Shown: one piece after another, positions 39,965-49,431 of the stretch
Numbering within the stretch: position 1 is the stretch's first letter
How the letters are laid out: each line of letters begins with the position of its first letter
Source: Streptococcus suis
GTDB taxonomy: Bacteria; Bacillota; Bacilli; Lactobacillales; Streptococcaceae
Length of the DNA: 64,000 nucleotides
Assembly: GCA_002831545.1 (NCBI GenBank)
Contig: CP025095.1
Location: forward strand, 2,294,001 to 2,358,000
Direction: 5' to 3'
The notes under the pieces: model-generated
What the model saw: only the letters and a program-made list of their open reading frames with translations
The model's database searches: none
Told to the model about the DNA's origin: nothing
Translations under genes and position numbers: made by a program

Positions 39965-42900
39965 CTACTTTATTTTTTTACGGCTATATATTCTATATCC
40001 ATCACCTTCTAATTGGTAGGAGGCAATTTTTTTATTTATTTTTAGATACTGGAGGATTGATTTATTATAATTTGTATTTTTAATCTTAGGATTCTTTCTA
40101 TCAGTTAACGCCAAAATAATTTCGGTAAGGTCTAAAACTCTAAATAAACTCAAAACTTCATCATATGTAAACTCATTAAGGTATTTTGCCAATATTAATC
40201 GACGTTCACTTAAATCTATATCAGTATTTTCGATGACTGATTGCAATAATTCCTTATTGACTGAGTATCCTTCCTCTAGAATGTCATCGAAATAATCCGC
40301 AAAGATTTTTTCTACTAACTTTCTAGTACTGAATTCAAAAGAAGTGTACCCACACAGAATATATTCTAAATCAGATTCATCAAATTTATTTTGTAAAATA
40401 TGATTAACTAGAGGTGTAGAGTAGTCTTTACCCTCAATAGATATCCTAGTAGGAAATCTATCAATAATTTTAAATTTCCGTTCATCAGTTAATCCTTCTT
40501 GTAAAAGATTGAACATTTCAGTTTCTTGATAAATATCCGTATCCTCCACATTTTCTAAAAGATACTCATCAATATATTCCATCAAATATTCAATAACATG
40601 ATTTTGATAATTATCTCTGAGGAAATTTAATGTATTTACTGAAAATTTATCCGATATACTTCTTGTACTAATTAGAATTGACATTTTTTCATCAGCAATA
40701 TTTGCCAACTTAAATTCTGTAAAACACCATCCCAATTTTGAAAGAATCTCTTTGTATTTATCATTAGCTAATTGGTTACATTTAACGGTTTCTTCAAAAA
40801 ATTCTTCTTGAAATTCATCTGAAAATCCCTTGAACTCTGTTTGTAAAAAATCCAAGTGCTCCCCGTTATTTACAAATTCAATCAATCGATCATTCCAACT
40901 ATGATATTCACAGAAGTAATCTAGAATATTTTTCGTACTAAATCTTGCTTTATTGAATGCAATAGCTGCGTCCTTGATTATAGCATCATCCAATTGTTCA
41001 AAATCCAAAATATTATTTTGGACTCTCTTCAAGTACTCTATTCTATTATCACTGGTTACTTCGTTATGATTAAGTAAATAATACATATCTAGCCACTTAT
41101 CACATAAATTATCGCTCATATAGGGTATAAACTCTGTTACAAATCGGTCAATATTTTTTTCAATATAACTAAAGAGCTTATCAAACTTTCTAACAGTCGT
41201 AATTGGTTGTTTTATCAAACTGTCTTGTTTAAAATTATCATCCAAATAAAAAGCTAAACTTCGAACGTTTTTAACATTAACATCATAAAGATTATTGTCA
41301 TAAACAAAATCACTCATCACTTTATGGCTATCTTCAAAACTTAAATCTTTAATTTTAACTTCCATAAACTTCAAATTATCTTGAATCTGAGTATTATTGA
41401 GGAGCTCGTTAAAATTATCAATAATTTCTTGGATATCTGACCAGTTACTATTTACAAAAGAGTTTATTACCTCTTGTAGTTCTTCTTGCCAACCGACTTT
41501 AGAAAAGTCAATAAATGATAACAGTAAAACAATTATCTGAATTTTTTCTTTTTCAAGAATGTCATCAGATGTCAAAAGTAATTTTAATGTTTCCTGATTT
41601 AAATCAGTTAAGTAGAGCAGGACAGAAATTTTTGCTGCAAGAGGTCGTGAGTTTTGTTGTAAAAACTTGTTAACAAATTTTACATTAGTCTCTGATAAAT
41701 AACTTTCCAATCTTTTCTTACTTTCTCTCTGTAAAAGATATTCAAACAGATCAAAATTTAAGGCATAAATTCTCGTAAAATCGGAGTCATCAAGTCTTTC
41801 ATTGACTTCTGCAACTTCTATCAAAGAATAATCCCAGTCGAGTTCAATCTCTCCTTGCACCGCATTTAAAAACTCTTTATCCTGCTTCTTCAGGCTATTA
41901 GGGTAAAAATAAGTAATATAGTCTGGAAAACTCTCATCTATATAGCCATTTCTCAATAAATGCATGATTAGAGAGTTTTTCTCTTTCTTTAAGTAGGAAT
42001 ATTCTTCCATTATAGTATCGAAAAAATGACGGTTAATGAGTACAGATAACTTTTCTGATTTAATATTTCCATACTCTTCGCGTAATTTTTCTAAATTAGA
42101 ATTCAACTCATTAAGATGATTTTGATTATCTAAAGCACTCAACCGCTCTTGAAAACTAATATCATTCATCGGGAATATATCTTCTAATTCTTCTTTTCGA
42201 CCATTTAGCTGAGAATAATAATCTGCTTTAACTGATTCAATTTCAGCATCTTCCGATAGAATTTCACGTATAAAATCTAGCCTATTAGGAAATTGACTCT
42301 CGGTTTTACCATTTACTCGAATAGCTACCCTTCCCTCAGGAACCTTCAGATACGTTGAATAAAGTTCAAGTTTATTCCTAGAAAATTCTTGTTCAGAAGA
42401 AATTATCTTTTCTTCTATTTTCTCAATTTCTGCTGATTTTTTATCTAGATTACGCTGTCTCAAATTATCAATCTTACTAAAAAGTTGATGAACAAATCCT
42501 GAGTCTTTCTGGAGTAATGAAAAATCTTTAGGAAAAATATTTTTATAAACAATGATTGCAAAAATTTTATCTGATGAAAGATTCAGCTTATTATTATCAT
42601 TTTCTTTCTGACTAAATAAGTTATTCTTATATAAAACAAACTCATTACAGATATTATACGCCAGTCTCATATCATCAATGTAAATCGCCACTTGTTTTAA
42701 CAATGTTTTACTAACACTGTGTGATTCACCTAAATTTGTTAGTATTTCTCCTAGTTTTTCACCTGAATTAGATGAAGTAATTACTGGAATAATTGGAATG
42801 ATGAAATCAAAAAATTTAGTTCTATCTTGCGAAGTAAACATATCATCTTTGATAAGATAGATGAATAAAAGTTTCTTCCCATCTTTTCTCTTATTATTAA

Positions 42901-43723
42901 CAAGCGTATTTATTTCTCTTAGTTTCTCAAAGATTAGGTTTGTTTCAAATCGATCAATATCTTCAAAGATGACAATATCACTCTGACAGTTATCAAAGAG
43001 ATATAAAACATCATCTAAATATTTATCAAAATAGGAGTCTTCTTCACTTTGAAATACTTCAATATCTCCAGAGATATTTGCCCCACGAAAAGAAAGATTT
43101 TTGATTAATCGTCTTTTTAACTGTAATTCAGATAATTTATATACTACATAAATCATATTGCACGTTAAAATTAGATAGGCTAACAAACGAATAATACTTC
43201 CAAGGTGAGGAAAGTTTGGGAATCCTTCTCTAACTAAAATGGCTAATTGAGTATAATTCCATAAAAATAAAGTGGGTAATAAAAATAGTAATATTACGAC
43301 AGAAAGTTTAACAACTTCAAATGATACAGGATTCTTTTTTGACTTAAAAATAGTCATTGGGATGTACTTTGCATCAATCTGATGTAACAATTGATTAATT
43401 ATTTTCCCCTCAATGATATTAATTTGCTCCAGCGAATCACTATTTTCAATCTGCCCTTGAAATATTTCCAATTGAGCATTGCTCCCATTTTCAAGGTGAT
43501 TCAGAGAAGAAAAGTGTGCCAACGAGATATGTAATGGTTTAAAACTTCCATTTTTACTTTTATAAGTCTCTATAAAACTACTTTTACCTGAACCATAATT
43601 TCCAGATATCGCTACATTCTTAATACCTTTATCTTCTAACGCATATTTCATCGCTGCATCATGCGATGGGTCGATGTTAACGTTGCTTAATGGCGTTAAT
43701 TTATTGAATTTAAATTCTGTCAT
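39965..43723 (-). CDS. Large membrane-anchored YobI-like P-loop NTPase
   Basis: 1252 residues. The N-terminus (about 1-60) leads into a P-loop GNYGSGKSS (41-49). Two membrane helices follow at about 138-165 and 176-199, and then the Walker B DIVIFEDIDRF (about 249-259). This is the pattern of YobI/KAP-type NTPases. The remaining 900 residues are Leu/Lys/Asp-rich alpha-helical sequence with no motif I know, resembling sensor or effector parts of large defence NTPases. GTGTAG precedes the ATG at 43723 by few bases. It is followed by the AlbA_2 gene and preceded by the restriction locus. Confidence 0.82.
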   Translation of the reverse strand: MTEFKFNKLTPLSNVNIDPSHDAAMKYALEDKGIKNVAISGNYGSGKSSFIETYKSKNGSFKPLHISLAHFSSLNHLENGSNAQLEIFQGQIENSDSLEQINIIEGKIINQLLHQIDAKYIPMTIFKSKKNPVSFEVVKLSVVILLFLLPTLFLWNYTQLAILVREGFPNFPHLGSIIRLLAYLILTCNMIYVVYKLSELQLKRRLIKNLSFRGANISGDIEVFQSEEDSYFDKYLDDVLYLFDNCQSDIVIFEDIDRFETNLIFEKLREINTLVNNKRKDGKKLLFIYLIKDDMFTSQDRTKFFDFIIPIIPVITSSNSGEKLGEILTNLGESHSVSKTLLKQVAIYIDDMRLAYNICNEFVLYKNNLFSQKENDNNKLNLSSDKIFAIIVYKNIFPKDFSLLQKDSGFVHQLFSKIDNLRQRNLDKKSAEIEKIEEKIISSEQEFSRNKLELYSTYLKVPEGRVAIRVNGKTESQFPNRLDFIREILSEDAEIESVKADYYSQLNGRKEELEDIFPMNDISFQERLSALDNQNHLNELNSNLEKLREEYGNIKSEKLSVLINRHFFDTIMEEYSYLKKEKNSLIMHLLRNGYIDESFPDYITYFYPNSLKKQDKEFLNAVQGEIELDWDYSLIEVAEVNERLDDSDFTRIYALNFDLFEYLLQRESKKRLESYLSETNVKFVNKFLQQNSRPLAAKISVLLYLTDLNQETLKLLLTSDDILEKEKIQIIVLLLSFIDFSKVGWQEELQEVINSFVNSNWSDIQEIIDNFNELLNNTQIQDNLKFMEVKIKDLSFEDSHKVMSDFVYDNNLYDVNVKNVRSLAFYLDDNFKQDSLIKQPITTVRKFDKLFSYIEKNIDRFVTEFIPYMSDNLCDKWLDMYYLLNHNEVTSDNRIEYLKRVQNNILDFEQLDDAIIKDAAIAFNKARFSTKNILDYFCEYHSWNDRLIEFVNNGEHLDFLQTEFKGFSDEFQEEFFEETVKCNQLANDKYKEILSKLGWCFTEFKLANIADEKMSILISTRSISDKFSVNTLNFLRDNYQNHVIEYLMEYIDEYLLENVEDTDIYQETEMFNLLQEGLTDERKFKIIDRFPTRISIEGKDYSTPLVNHILQNKFDESDLEYILCGYTSFEFSTRKLVEKIFADYFDDILEEGYSVNKELLQSVIENTDIDLSERRLILAKYLNEFTYDEVLSLFRVLDLTEIILALTDRKNPKIKNTNYNKSILQYLKINKKIASYQLEGDGYRIYSRKKIK

Positions 43724-43744
43724 CTACACCTCTGCCCATCAATG

Positions 43745-43884
43745 TCATTCCTCCATCTCCTTCACTTTACTTTCAATAAATTCAATCTCATCATCCGAAA
43801 GTCCATATTTTCGATAGAGTTGTGCGTCTAACTCAGCTATTGATTGTAACCAATCAATGTCCGAGTTAGACGCAATTTCTAATC
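43745..43884 (-). pseudogene. Remnant of a second MTase C-terminal tail
   Basis: About 45 codons ending with TGA at 43745 read ..SDIDWLQSIAELDAQLYRKY.., then ..LSDDEIEFIESKVKEMEE. This is the tail typical of Eco57I-type methylases. The MTase gene just upstream ends with its own version, SDVPWDKSIDEIHDYLCSKY. There is no start codon or RBS, and a stop lies directly upstream. Either one tail replaced the other by recombination, or a single frameshift at 43879 cut a longer protein. Confidence 0.6.
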
Positions 43885-45444
43885 CATTTTACTAATATAA
43901 GAATCCATAAATTTTCGATGGCTTTCTTCGTAATGATATTTACTGCACAGATAATCATGAATTTCATCAATTGACTTATCCCATGGAACATCAGATTTAT
44001 TAGTGAAATTTTGCACTGGAACATATTTCCAAACTGATTTCTTGTTATCTTGAGTGATTTTTAAAATACCTAACAACGTTCTAGCAAAAGGGGTTTTTAT
44101 GTACTTCAATAATGAATGAGCTTCGTACTCAGTATTAAATGAGCCAATAGATAAAAACGTCTGTGTGTGACCCACGAGTGGGGTCGATAGAACTTCGCCT
44201 ATCGCCCCACTTCCGTTTGCTTTCGGAAGAAAGACTTTATACTTCTCAAAGTTATCAGGCCCCTTTATATAATCGGCTCTCACAAACTTATTTACTCGCT
44301 CATTATTTTGACGTCCAATTATTTCTACATAAGTTGAATCCGACTTGATATCTTTGAAAATTTCAGGAAGTTTCTCAAAAATATTTGTTGTGACATCAAA
44401 TTTATGCCCCTTACTCAATCGAGATTCCAATTGTGGAAATTCTTCATGTAATTGGCTTGTCAGTTTGTAACTTTCAGGTGCATATACCAATTCACTTAAA
44501 GATGAAAAATCTTTATGATGGGTAACTAATCTATACATTTCATTTAATTCATCAAATGGAGTAAATGTTTCAATCGCACCGAAATCTTCGTTTGAATCTC
44601 GGTAAGTAACTGCTACACCACCCTTGATGTCTGTATTTGGAAAGACTTCATCTGACTTTTGAGAGAAGTAAATCACTTTAAGATGTTCATCAGTCAACAT
44701 TTTTTGATTCCATACTTTTGGAGTCTTTCCTGCATTAAATAGGAAACGAGCAGGAGTAATCAAGCAGACCTTTTCTGCTATTTGATAAGATAAGTCAATA
44801 AAATTATGATAAATAGGATTATCACTTGTTCCTTTCGTTTCTTCCTGATACGGAGGATTTCCTATCACTACATCAAATTTCACCTTGTTAAATGCCTCCT
44901 CAACTAGTTTCTTACCTTGTTCACCATCTGTTTTTAGGGTATCTGTCAGGCTTTCTATATAAGTCACATTGGTTTTGTACTTCCGATAGCCTGTCAGTGT
45001 ACGTTCAGTAATGGTTTTTGCCATTGGTGTTTTGGCAATAGCGTAGATATTATTCGCTAAAATCTCTTGATAGACTTGGTCAGCTTCAAAATGGTTGTCA
45101 TCATTTTCTGCCACTCTTTGATAATACAAGCTAATGGCGCTATGAAGAGGGTAGAGACCTGTCTTCGAGTTAATGTCTAAGATTTTCGTATCTCGTTGAT
45201 AGATTGATGGAGTCACTTCATTAGACACCCAGTGAAGATTTGACGTCGCACCATCTGTCACCGACTCAAAGTTATCATCATAGAAGTTCAAACCACCGAC
45301 AGACTTAGATACTTGTAGATTTGGCACGCTGACGAATGATACGACCCGCTTCGATAAAGACCTCAGCATCATAATACTTGGTAATCTCACTAAACATTCC
45401 CTTGGTGAAACCTTTTGGCATGAACTCTTTCCACGATTCATCAT
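43879..45444 (-). CDS. Eco57I-type N6-adenine DNA methylase, probably separated from its helicase part
   Basis: Open frame of 521 codons; the real homologous part starts near residue 48 (about 45300), since the earlier codons run in another frame through the helicase gene. SAM-binding motif I-like ILDINSKTGLYPL (about 88-100) and the N6-Ade catalytic NPPY (196-199, VIGNPPYQ) are present, followed by a specificity part and a tail SDVPWDKSIDEIHDY. In relatives this region is, as I recall, fused behind the helicase; here it has no convincing start or RBS. Expression is uncertain. Confidence 0.7.
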   Translation of the reverse strand: MMNRGKSSCQKVSPRECLVRLPSIMMLRSLSKRVVSFVSVPNLQVSKSVGGLNFYDDNFESVTDGATSNLHWVSNEVTPSIYQRDTKILDINSKTGLYPLHSAISLYYQRVAENDDNHFEADQVYQEILANNIYAIAKTPMAKTITERTLTGYRKYKTNVTYIESLTDTLKTDGEQGKKLVEEAFNKVKFDVVIGNPPYQEETKGTSDNPIYHNFIDLSYQIAEKVCLITPARFLFNAGKTPKVWNQKMLTDEHLKVIYFSQKSDEVFPNTDIKGGVAVTYRDSNEDFGAIETFTPFDELNEMYRLVTHHKDFSSLSELVYAPESYKLTSQLHEEFPQLESRLSKGHKFDVTTNIFEKLPEIFKDIKSDSTYVEIIGRQNNERVNKFVRADYIKGPDNFEKYKVFLPKANGSGAIGEVLSTPLVGHTQTFLSIGSFNTEYEAHSLLKYIKTPFARTLLGILKITQDNKKSVWKYVPVQNFTNKSDVPWDKSIDEIHDYLCSKYHYEESHRKFMDSYISKMD

Positions 45445-48112
45445 CCACCTGCTTGATAAAGTCTTGAATGGTGATATCTTTTGATAAATCGACCGCCATG
45501 CCGTAAATCATCATTGGAATACGGATAGAAACCCCGCGTAAAATAGAAATCATATTTTTCCGCTGTTTCTTCGCTTCTTTTTGTTTTTCGATAACCTCTA
45601 GATCTTCTGCTGTTCGTTTAGCTTTTGGTTTCTTTTTAGCTTTTTCAGCTTGCTCATGCTCTTCAGTTGTCAATCCATTTTCATTGATTACAACTTTCTT
45701 AGGCGTTTTTTGACTCTGTGTCTTACCAACGATAGCATTTAGTTTGGTAAACATGCTTGCATCATCAGCGGTTAAAGTTAGAAGATTATCATTATAGAGA
45801 CTGTCATCTTCGAAACCTGACCGCACTGCCTTTTCAGCATAAACTTTCTTGAGCTGTGTCAGCATTCTATCCACATCGTAGGTCTTCATTCCATTGTCTG
45901 AAGCCCCTAAGATTGGCATAAAGTTTAGAAGACGAGCCATAGCTTGCTTTTGTGCTTGCGTATTTTTCTTACCTACACCTGAGTTAATCTGGGCACTCTC
46001 CGCCATCACAGTCAAGGCTCTATCAGGGGCAAAATCAAAAACATAACAATTCGTCTTCATTCCCAATTTCTCATGAGAAAAAGGCGTCTGGGCACGAAAG
46101 GCAGCTTGTAGGTAGTTCATGGCACTATTGGTATTTGACAAAAACAAGACTGCTGTCCACTCTGGGATATTAACACCTGTAGTTAGTTTACGAACCGTCA
46201 AGGTAATGGTTTTTGTCTGCGAAGGGTCTTTACCAATAGCAGAACGAACTTTCTCTATGTCCGCATCGTTAGCAATTCCATCATCGCTACTTGCTCCTCG
46301 AACAACGTTAACAATTTTATATTCTTTCCCGAAAATAGGGTGTTCTTTAAGCAAGTCCTCAAAAGCATTAGCTTCTTTAACACCTGGCATAAGCCAAAGC
46401 GTATGACGCAACTCTTCACGATAAGACTTCGTTGAAAAAGGGTAGTTCGTACGACTATCTGGATGTGTGATATTATCTAAGAATTGGCGAACCTCTTGCT
46501 TATAAACAAGTTGACCATCCTCAGCCACACGGAAAAATTCCCTAAAGTTGAACGATTTACTCTCATCAGAAAAACGTTCCTTATGCTTCATTTCAAAAGT
46601 GTACATCGATACTTTTGGCAAAGTTTCATAAGGATTTGGCTCACTTGGACGTTCTAATTCCCACTTCTTCTTAGCCTGTTGTTCCATGACATAGTCCCAA
46701 GTATAGACTTGCTCCTCGTCAAATTGATCCAAAAGATTGAAAGGTGTCCCCGATAGTTCAAGTATCTTTGTATGCTCTTTGACCAATTCTTTCATTACCG
46801 AATCACTAAGCTCTGTCTGAGTCCCCTCATGCGCTTCATCAATGATGATCAAATCCCAATCCACATCTGCAAAATCTTTCAGATTGGTTTGTCCGCCATT
46901 GTACCGAAGCAATTGGATTGAAGCAAAATACACAAAAGGTTTTTCTCCTCGCTTCAGGTTTTCAAGCGTTTCTCCTTGATTGACTGAGCCATAATCATAC
47001 CCATCAGCGCTCATCTTCATTTTCTTGAAATCATCAAACCAAGAATCCGCCACAACAGGGCGATGAGTCATGATGAGAACTTTTTGAAAAGCCTCATTCT
47101 TGACTAATTGCAAGGACGTCAGAGTTTTGCCAAAACGCATTTTAGCATTCCAGAGCATTCGGTCTTTTTTCTTAAAGACTTTTTGCGTCTGCTCGACCGC
47201 TGCCTCTTGTTCTGGACGAAGGGTGATAACTGGTTCTTCAATAAATGATTCTTTGGCAGTAATATTTAGATAATTTCTACCTTCTTTAACAGCTTTAATA
47301 GCAGCCTTAGCTGTCTCTAAATCCGTCTTGAACCACTCTGTTCCTTCCAGTTGTTCAGCCTGTTTAATCCCTGAACGCTTCAAGACATTATGCACATCAT
47401 AATCATGAAACCAGGACTTGGTCGCCTTTTTGTAAGCAAGCTCTACCCAACCAAGCGTGTAAGGCAGACCAGATGTTTTCATGTATTGATTAATACGTTT
47501 TGGGGCAACAGTACGTAAAAAGTCACTATTTGGCGACCAATCTGTCTCAATATCATCCGAAGAAACGCTACCCTCACCAATTTTTTGAGTCCCTTCGAAG
47601 GCATTAAATAGTCCACTTTCATTGTTAACTGTTTGAATATAGATAAACTTCCGCTCAGCCGTAGTGTACATTTCTTGTGCTCTCGGTTCTAAAAAATGAC
47701 CAATTGCACTGGCTTTAATATCCGGTTCAATATAGGTCAGCATGACCCAAGCTAGTATGTCAAAGACTTGTTTTAGTGATTTTAGGGCATTTTCTTTTGT
47801 CGCATCTTCTGGATTAAGGACATGGGCAGAATTATTCCCTTTTCCCTTGATATCATAAAAGTGATCAACGATTGTTTTATTGGGAATAAAGTCTCTTATC
47901 TCTCTTAGTACGTCATTAAAGGTGGCGCGCTCACTAATATCTAAATATTCTCTATCGGCAACCAACCTCGCTGTATTCTCAGCAACTTTTCTCACCTTAG
48001 TCAGCGTGCCTTCATAGTCCCCATGTGTATAATTTTCTTCAGCCATATTTATGGTTCTAAAAAGCTCGGCTGTATCTATATCAATTGCCAAAAAATCAAA
48101 ATTTGAAAACAT
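45305..48112 (-). CDS. DEAH helicase of a restriction-modification system with N-terminal nuclease-like domain
   Basis: 935 residues. N-terminal DUF4145-like helical part (1-130). Then a T5orf172/GIY-YIG-like segment (about 150-270: FIYIQTVNNESG, VHNVLKRSGIKQAEQLEGTEWF). SF2 helicase: Walker A KMRFGKT (324-330), DEAH (425-428), SGTP (454-457) and the C-terminal motifs VRKLTTGVNIPEWTAVLFLSNT. It lies 3 bases after the methylase-like gene, whose stop carries its RBS (GGAG). The protein ends abruptly at IRQRAKSTSI, where relatives continue; see the methylase entry. Probably the restriction subunit. Confidence 0.82.
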   Translation of the reverse strand: MFSNFDFLAIDIDTAELFRTINMAEENYTHGDYEGTLTKVRKVAENTARLVADREYLDISERATFNDVLREIRDFIPNKTIVDHFYDIKGKGNNSAHVLNPEDATKENALKSLKQVFDILAWVMLTYIEPDIKASAIGHFLEPRAQEMYTTAERKFIYIQTVNNESGLFNAFEGTQKIGEGSVSSDDIETDWSPNSDFLRTVAPKRINQYMKTSGLPYTLGWVELAYKKATKSWFHDYDVHNVLKRSGIKQAEQLEGTEWFKTDLETAKAAIKAVKEGRNYLNITAKESFIEEPVITLRPEQEAAVEQTQKVFKKKDRMLWNAKMRFGKTLTSLQLVKNEAFQKVLIMTHRPVVADSWFDDFKKMKMSADGYDYGSVNQGETLENLKRGEKPFVYFASIQLLRYNGGQTNLKDFADVDWDLIIIDEAHEGTQTELSDSVMKELVKEHTKILELSGTPFNLLDQFDEEQVYTWDYVMEQQAKKKWELERPSEPNPYETLPKVSMYTFEMKHKERFSDESKSFNFREFFRVAEDGQLVYKQEVRQFLDNITHPDSRTNYPFSTKSYREELRHTLWLMPGVKEANAFEDLLKEHPIFGKEYKIVNVVRGASSDDGIANDADIEKVRSAIGKDPSQTKTITLTVRKLTTGVNIPEWTAVLFLSNTNSAMNYLQAAFRAQTPFSHEKLGMKTNCYVFDFAPDRALTVMAESAQINSGVGKKNTQAQKQAMARLLNFMPILGASDNGMKTYDVDRMLTQLKKVYAEKAVRSGFEDDSLYNDNLLTLTADDASMFTKLNAIVGKTQSQKTPKKVVINENGLTTEEHEQAEKAKKKPKAKRTAEDLEVIEKQKEAKKQRKNMISILRGVSIRIPMMIYGMAVDLSKDITIQDFIKQVDDESWKEFMPKGFTKGMFSEITKYYDAEVFIEAGRIIRQRAKSTSI

Positions 48113-48115
48113 AGC

Positions 48116-48811
48116 CTAATCTCCTAGTAAATACACTTTTTGAATGGTTATCTCTTTTATCGTATCTGCTTTTTTAACAGATTCATTCTCAATCATAAAT
48201 TCATCATCTATATCAAAAAAACTCAGTTGTCCTTCCACGACTGTCCGATCGTCTTCTACTTCCTTACCCAAAAGTTCTGAAAGTGCAAAAGGAATTTTTC
48301 TTACCAAACTTGGATGACCTTTGACCAGTTGCCACTCATTGAACCTGATAGGCTCCCCTGTAACTGGATGCTGCTGAGTCAAAGTATTTCCTCTCACAAT
48401 ATTTTTATGAATAAGATAGTGTGCTGATTGATAGATATCATTTTTGCTATTTAGTCTAGTTCCAAAAGCTTGCTCGTACCAGTCTAAATAACAAAGAAAC
48501 ATCCGTGAACGTGCCACTTCCAAATTATCTTCTAAAAACTCTATGCCATAGATGGACGAGAGAGCAACTAAAGACTTTGTTTTCCAATTTCGTTTGTCAT
48601 ACTGTCTGACCACAGCCTCTAGCTTTCTCTCTAAAATTGCTTGCAAAAAATTTCCATCGCCTGCAGATGGCTCTAAAAAGGTCTTATATACACTTTCACA
48701 AGCTTCTTTCACTCCAGGAGTATCCAGCATTTTCTGAACCATCCAAGCAGGTGTAAAGACTTCTCCATGTTTTTGAACACGTTGTTTTGATTTAATTAAG
48801 CTCTCTTCCAA
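48116..48811 (-). CDS. N6 DNA methylase-like protein (motif I part)
   Basis: 231 residues. TTG start at 48811 with AAGGAG upstream. The N-terminal EVFTPAWMVQKMLD and FLEPSAGDGNFLQAIL (about 45-60, SAM-binding motif I) are typical of class gamma N6 methylases, but the NPPY motif is absent and the protein is short. It is likely a partner of the helicase and the Eco57I-type part. An extended -10 TGGTATAAT at 48851-48846 is 35 bases upstream, so this is the first gene of the locus. Confidence 0.75.
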   Translation of the reverse strand: MEESLIKSKQRVQKHGEVFTPAWMVQKMLDTPGVKEACESVYKTFLEPSAGDGNFLQAILERKLEAVVRQYDKRNWKTKSLVALSSIYGIEFLEDNLEVARSRMFLCYLDWYEQAFGTRLNSKNDIYQSAHYLIHKNIVRGNTLTQQHPVTGEPIRFNEWQLVKGHPSLVRKIPFALSELLGKEVEDDRTVVEGQLSFFDIDDEFMIENESVKKADTIKEITIQKVYLLGD

Positions 48812-48845
48812 AACCTACTCCTTGAAAACGTTTATATCTCCACCT

Positions 48846-48851
48846 ATTATA
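48846..48851 (-). promoter_or_regulatory. Extended -10 promoter of the restriction locus
   Basis: Minus-strand TGGTATAAT (TATAAT 48851-48846), 35 bases before the first island gene. No convincing -35 hexamer. Confidence 0.5.
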
Positions 48852-48957
48852 CCATTTTCCAACGAACACTACTAGATTTCATTAGCGCCTTATCCAAAGA
48901 AAACCTCAAATAAAATTGGTGTACAATTTTTGAAAAAATACTTTTCAAAAATTACAC

Positions 48958-48996
48958 GAAAAAAGCACCCGTAGGGAAAACCCTGCGAGCGCTTTG
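48958..48996 (-). terminator. Terminator of rplM-rpsI
   Basis: Minus-strand AGCGCTCGCAGGG / CCCTACGGGTGCT arms with a T-run after, directly downstream of rpsI. Part of it lies in the duplicated rpsI 3' region. Confidence 0.75.
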
Positions 48997-49019
48997 AAAC
49001 GTTGATATATCGCGGTATA

Positions 49020-49412
49020 TTAACGTTTACTGAATTGTGATGCTTTACGTGCTTTCTTAAGACCTGGTTTCTTACGTTCAACCATACGAGCGTCACGTGT
49101 AAGAAGGCCTGCGCGTTTCAATGAATCGCGGAAGTCTGGGTCAACTTGAAGCAATGCACGCGCGATACCGTGACGAATCGCACCTGATTGACCACCGTAA
49201 CCACCACCGTTCACGTTAACGAAAACGTCGTATGAACCTTGTGTTGAAGTTACTGCGAATGGTTGGTTGATAACCAAACGAAGGTCAGCGTGTGGGATGT
49301 ACTCTTCTACATCTTTTTTGTTTACTGTGATTTTACCAGTACCTGGGACCAAACGTACGCGTGCAACCGCGTTTTTACGACGACCAGTACCTGTGTATTG
49401 TGCTTGTGCCAT
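49020..49412 (-). CDS. rpsI: 30S ribosomal protein S9
   Basis: 130 residues, full length. [20 protein letters not shown] at the N-terminus and the C-terminal [17 protein letters not shown], which reaches the ribosomal P site, are typical. Co-transcribed with rplM 19 bases upstream. Its 3' end (49020-49070) is the sequence repeated at 36152-36222 and 37328-37338. Confidence 0.98.
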   Translation of the reverse strand: MAQAQYTGTGRRKNAVARVRLVPGTGKITVNKKDVEEYIPHADLRLVINQPFAVTSTQGSYDVFVNVNGGGYGGQSGAIRHGIARALLQVDPDFRDSLKRAGLLTRDARMVERKKPGLKKARKASQFSKR

Positions 49413-49431
49413 TTAGATTACGTCCTTTCCC

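Larger units (their letters stand above)
36152..49059. mobile_element. Putative genomic island at the 3' end of rpsI
   Basis: The region is bounded by direct repeats derived from the rpsI 3' end, 36152-36222 distal and 48989-49059 at the gene. The genes within (37.5-48.8 kb) are all on the minus strand, clearly AT-richer than the flanks, and of accessory/defence type. This is the layout expected of an element that integrated into the 3' end of rpsI and restored the gene's end. No integrase, relaxase or conjugation gene is visible, so it is either degraded or carried by another element. Confidence 0.6.

Noticed and set aside
45305..45444. N-terminal codons of the Eco57I-type methylase frame
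   Set aside because: They read through the helicase gene in another frame and have no family look; the real methylase part begins near 45300.
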